A stretch of DNA of 64,000 nucleotides from Nostoc sp. FACHB-892. Its GTDB lineage: Bacteria > Cyanobacteriota > Cyanobacteriia > Cyanobacteriales > Nostocaceae. The position numbers were made by a program, and so were the translations under genes. The notes beneath the pieces are model-generated. The model ran no database searches and had not been told where the DNA came from. It saw nothing but the letters and a program-made list of their open reading frames with translations. Positions 63,180 to 64,000 of the stretch are shown here, piece by piece (within the stretch, counting starts at the first letter, position 1; each line of letters begins with the position of its first letter). The stretch covers positions 186,001-250,000 of the forward strand of contig NZ_JACJTR010000009.1 of assembly GCF_014698795.1 (NCBI RefSeq), in the 5' to 3' direction.

Positions 63180-64000
63180 CTATATTTCAATTGCTGTTTG
63201 TACCTGTAAGTTGGTGAAACCTGCAACTCGTTTGCTGTCTTCAGGATTGAGGCGGATTTTCACCTCAACTACTCGACTATCAAGGTTCTCCCCTGGCTGA
63301 TTGCTGAAAACGTTTTGTCTATTCACCTGCAACCCAATTTGGGCAACGGTTCCTCGCAGTTCACCGACAAATGCCTGACTGCTAATCACTGCCTGTTGTC
63401 CTAGTTTCACTTTACCGATGTCGGTTTGATAAACTTCTGCTACTGCCATCATCTGGTTTGTTTGAGCTAAGTCTGCAATGCCAGAAGCACTAATTTTTTC
63501 TCCGACTCGCGTATGAATTTTGATAATTTGTCCCGCCATCGGTGCTTTGATGTAAGCACCCGCCAACTCGGTTTGAGCGTGTTTGAGTGTGGCGATCGCA
63601 TTTTCAACTTCTGTCTTGGCTGCGGCTACATCTACAGGTCGGACTTCTGCAATACTGGTAAGTGTGGCTTTGGCTTCACTGACTTGCTTGCTACCAGTGG
63701 CGTTAGTGCGGGCGAGTGCTGCTTTGGCTTCGGCAAGTTGTTTGCTAGCAGTGGTGTTAATCCGGTTGAGAACTGCTTTGGCTTCGTCTACTTGCTGTTT
63801 GGCAGTTTCTACAGTCAAGCCTTTGCTATCGTACAAAGAATTAGAAACTGCGCCTTGAGAATATAGCTGTTGATAACGTTGATATTCGGCTTCGGCATTT
63901 TTAAGTTCTGCCTCTAGCTTCTTAATGGTTGCCTCTTGCGCTATTCTGTCGCCTTCCCACTGTGCCTCTATACGGAATATCGCTTCCTGTTGCGCTGTTT
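63180..64000 (-). CDS. devB: DevB-type membrane fusion protein (partial, N-terminus outside window)
   Basis: The open frame continues past the right edge; 273 residues are visible. The visible part has a long coiled coil (EAELKNAEAEYQRYQQLY, followed by repeated A-x-L-x-R-x-N-x-T-A-S-K-Q heptads). A lipoyl-like half and beta-barrel segment follow (AYIKAPMAGQIIKIHTRVGE, VYQTDIGKVKLGQQAVISS), ending in VQTAIEI. This is the HlyD/DevB adaptor that bridges DevC and the outer-membrane channel. The coiled coil contains near-identical Ala-rich repeats (63655-63785), about 19 residues per unit. Confidence 0.88.
   Translation of the reverse strand, partial: TAQQEAIFRIEAQWEGDRIAQEATIKKLEAELKNAEAEYQRYQQLYSQGAVSNSLYDSKGLTVETAKQQVDEAKAVLNRINTTASKQLAEAKAALARTNATGSKQVSEAKATLTSIAEVRPVDVAAAKTEVENAIATLKHAQTELAGAYIKAPMAGQIIKIHTRVGEKISASGIADLAQTNQMMAVAEVYQTDIGKVKLGQQAVISSQAFVGELRGTVAQIGLQVNRQNVFSNQPGENLDSRVVEVKIRLNPEDSKRVAGFTNLQVQTAIEI

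Noticed and set aside
1..64000. tRNA, rRNA or known riboswitch genes
   Set aside because: All spacers were read for tRNA T-loop motifs and long conserved RNA structures; none was found. A covariance-model search could still reveal a small RNA.

Overview
The window is chromosomal DNA from a filamentous, Nostoc/Anabaena-type cyanobacterium. The evidence is the dense scatter of the HIP1 octamer GCGATCGC, the NblS sensor kinase, a devBCA-type exporter, an XisI protein, the cyanobacterial arginine dihydrolase/ornithine cyclodeaminase AgrE, type 2 isopentenyl-diphosphate isomerase, nifJ, and short heptamer-type tandem repeats typical of Nostocales. The identification rests on gene content read by eye. 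No rRNA, tRNA, CRISPR array or complete insertion sequence was found.

Layout. 0.1-8.2 kb: System II cytochrome c maturation genes (ccs1, ccdA) and a giant TamB-like envelope protein, all on the minus strand. 8.7-9.3 kb: a decayed MobA-like nucleotidyltransferase. 9.4-10.7 kb: a small acidic protein and the UV damage endonuclease uvsE. 10.8-26 kb: a galactose/galactofuranose island with galE, a GH1-like/RmlD fusion, a glycosyltransferase/UDP-galactopyranose mutase fusion, a secreted DUF4142 protein, a GH43 enzyme, three small unknown genes, a phytanoyl-CoA dioxygenase-like protein, a GH2 enzyme and galT. 27-32 kb: a lone CheY-like receiver, a membrane coiled-coil protein, DUF2171 and DUF2085 proteins, and agrE with a candidate NtcA box. 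33-39.7 kb: a GT39-like transferase, a 1309-residue membrane protein and a higBA pair whose toxin gene carries a nonsense codon. 39.8-46.6 kb: a sugar-nucleotide epimerase, purD, orphan xisI, nblS, a second toxin-antitoxin pair with a deleted toxin, and a zinc-ribbon protein. 46.8-49 kb: an AT-rich two-gene unit coding for a nuclease-like/ParA fusion and a ParB-like protein with a helix-hairpin-helix tail. 49-55.5 kb: GT2, fni, sppA, an M20 amidohydrolase and a broken kinase. 56-64 kb: nifJ, an MNT-type nucleotidyltransferase, and a devB/DUF2834/devC/devA transport operon running off the right edge.

Two gene groups stand out. The galactose island combines sugar-nucleotide interconversion (GalE, GalT, Glf) with glycosyl transfer and three different glycoside hydrolase families, as expected for building and remodelling a galactose- or galactofuranose-containing glycan. 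The nuclease-ParA/ParB-HhH pair is the best candidate for an undescribed system: both genes overlap by one base, the fusion joins a PD-(D/E)XK-type domain to a partition ATPase, and the surroundings contain broken genes.

The third theme is repeat invasion and decay. Short palindromes, heptamer tandem repeats and MITE-like elements fill the spacers, lie in frame inside several coding sequences (four places in nifJ), and form the translation start region of at least two genes. Both toxin genes, a kinase and a MobA-like gene are broken.
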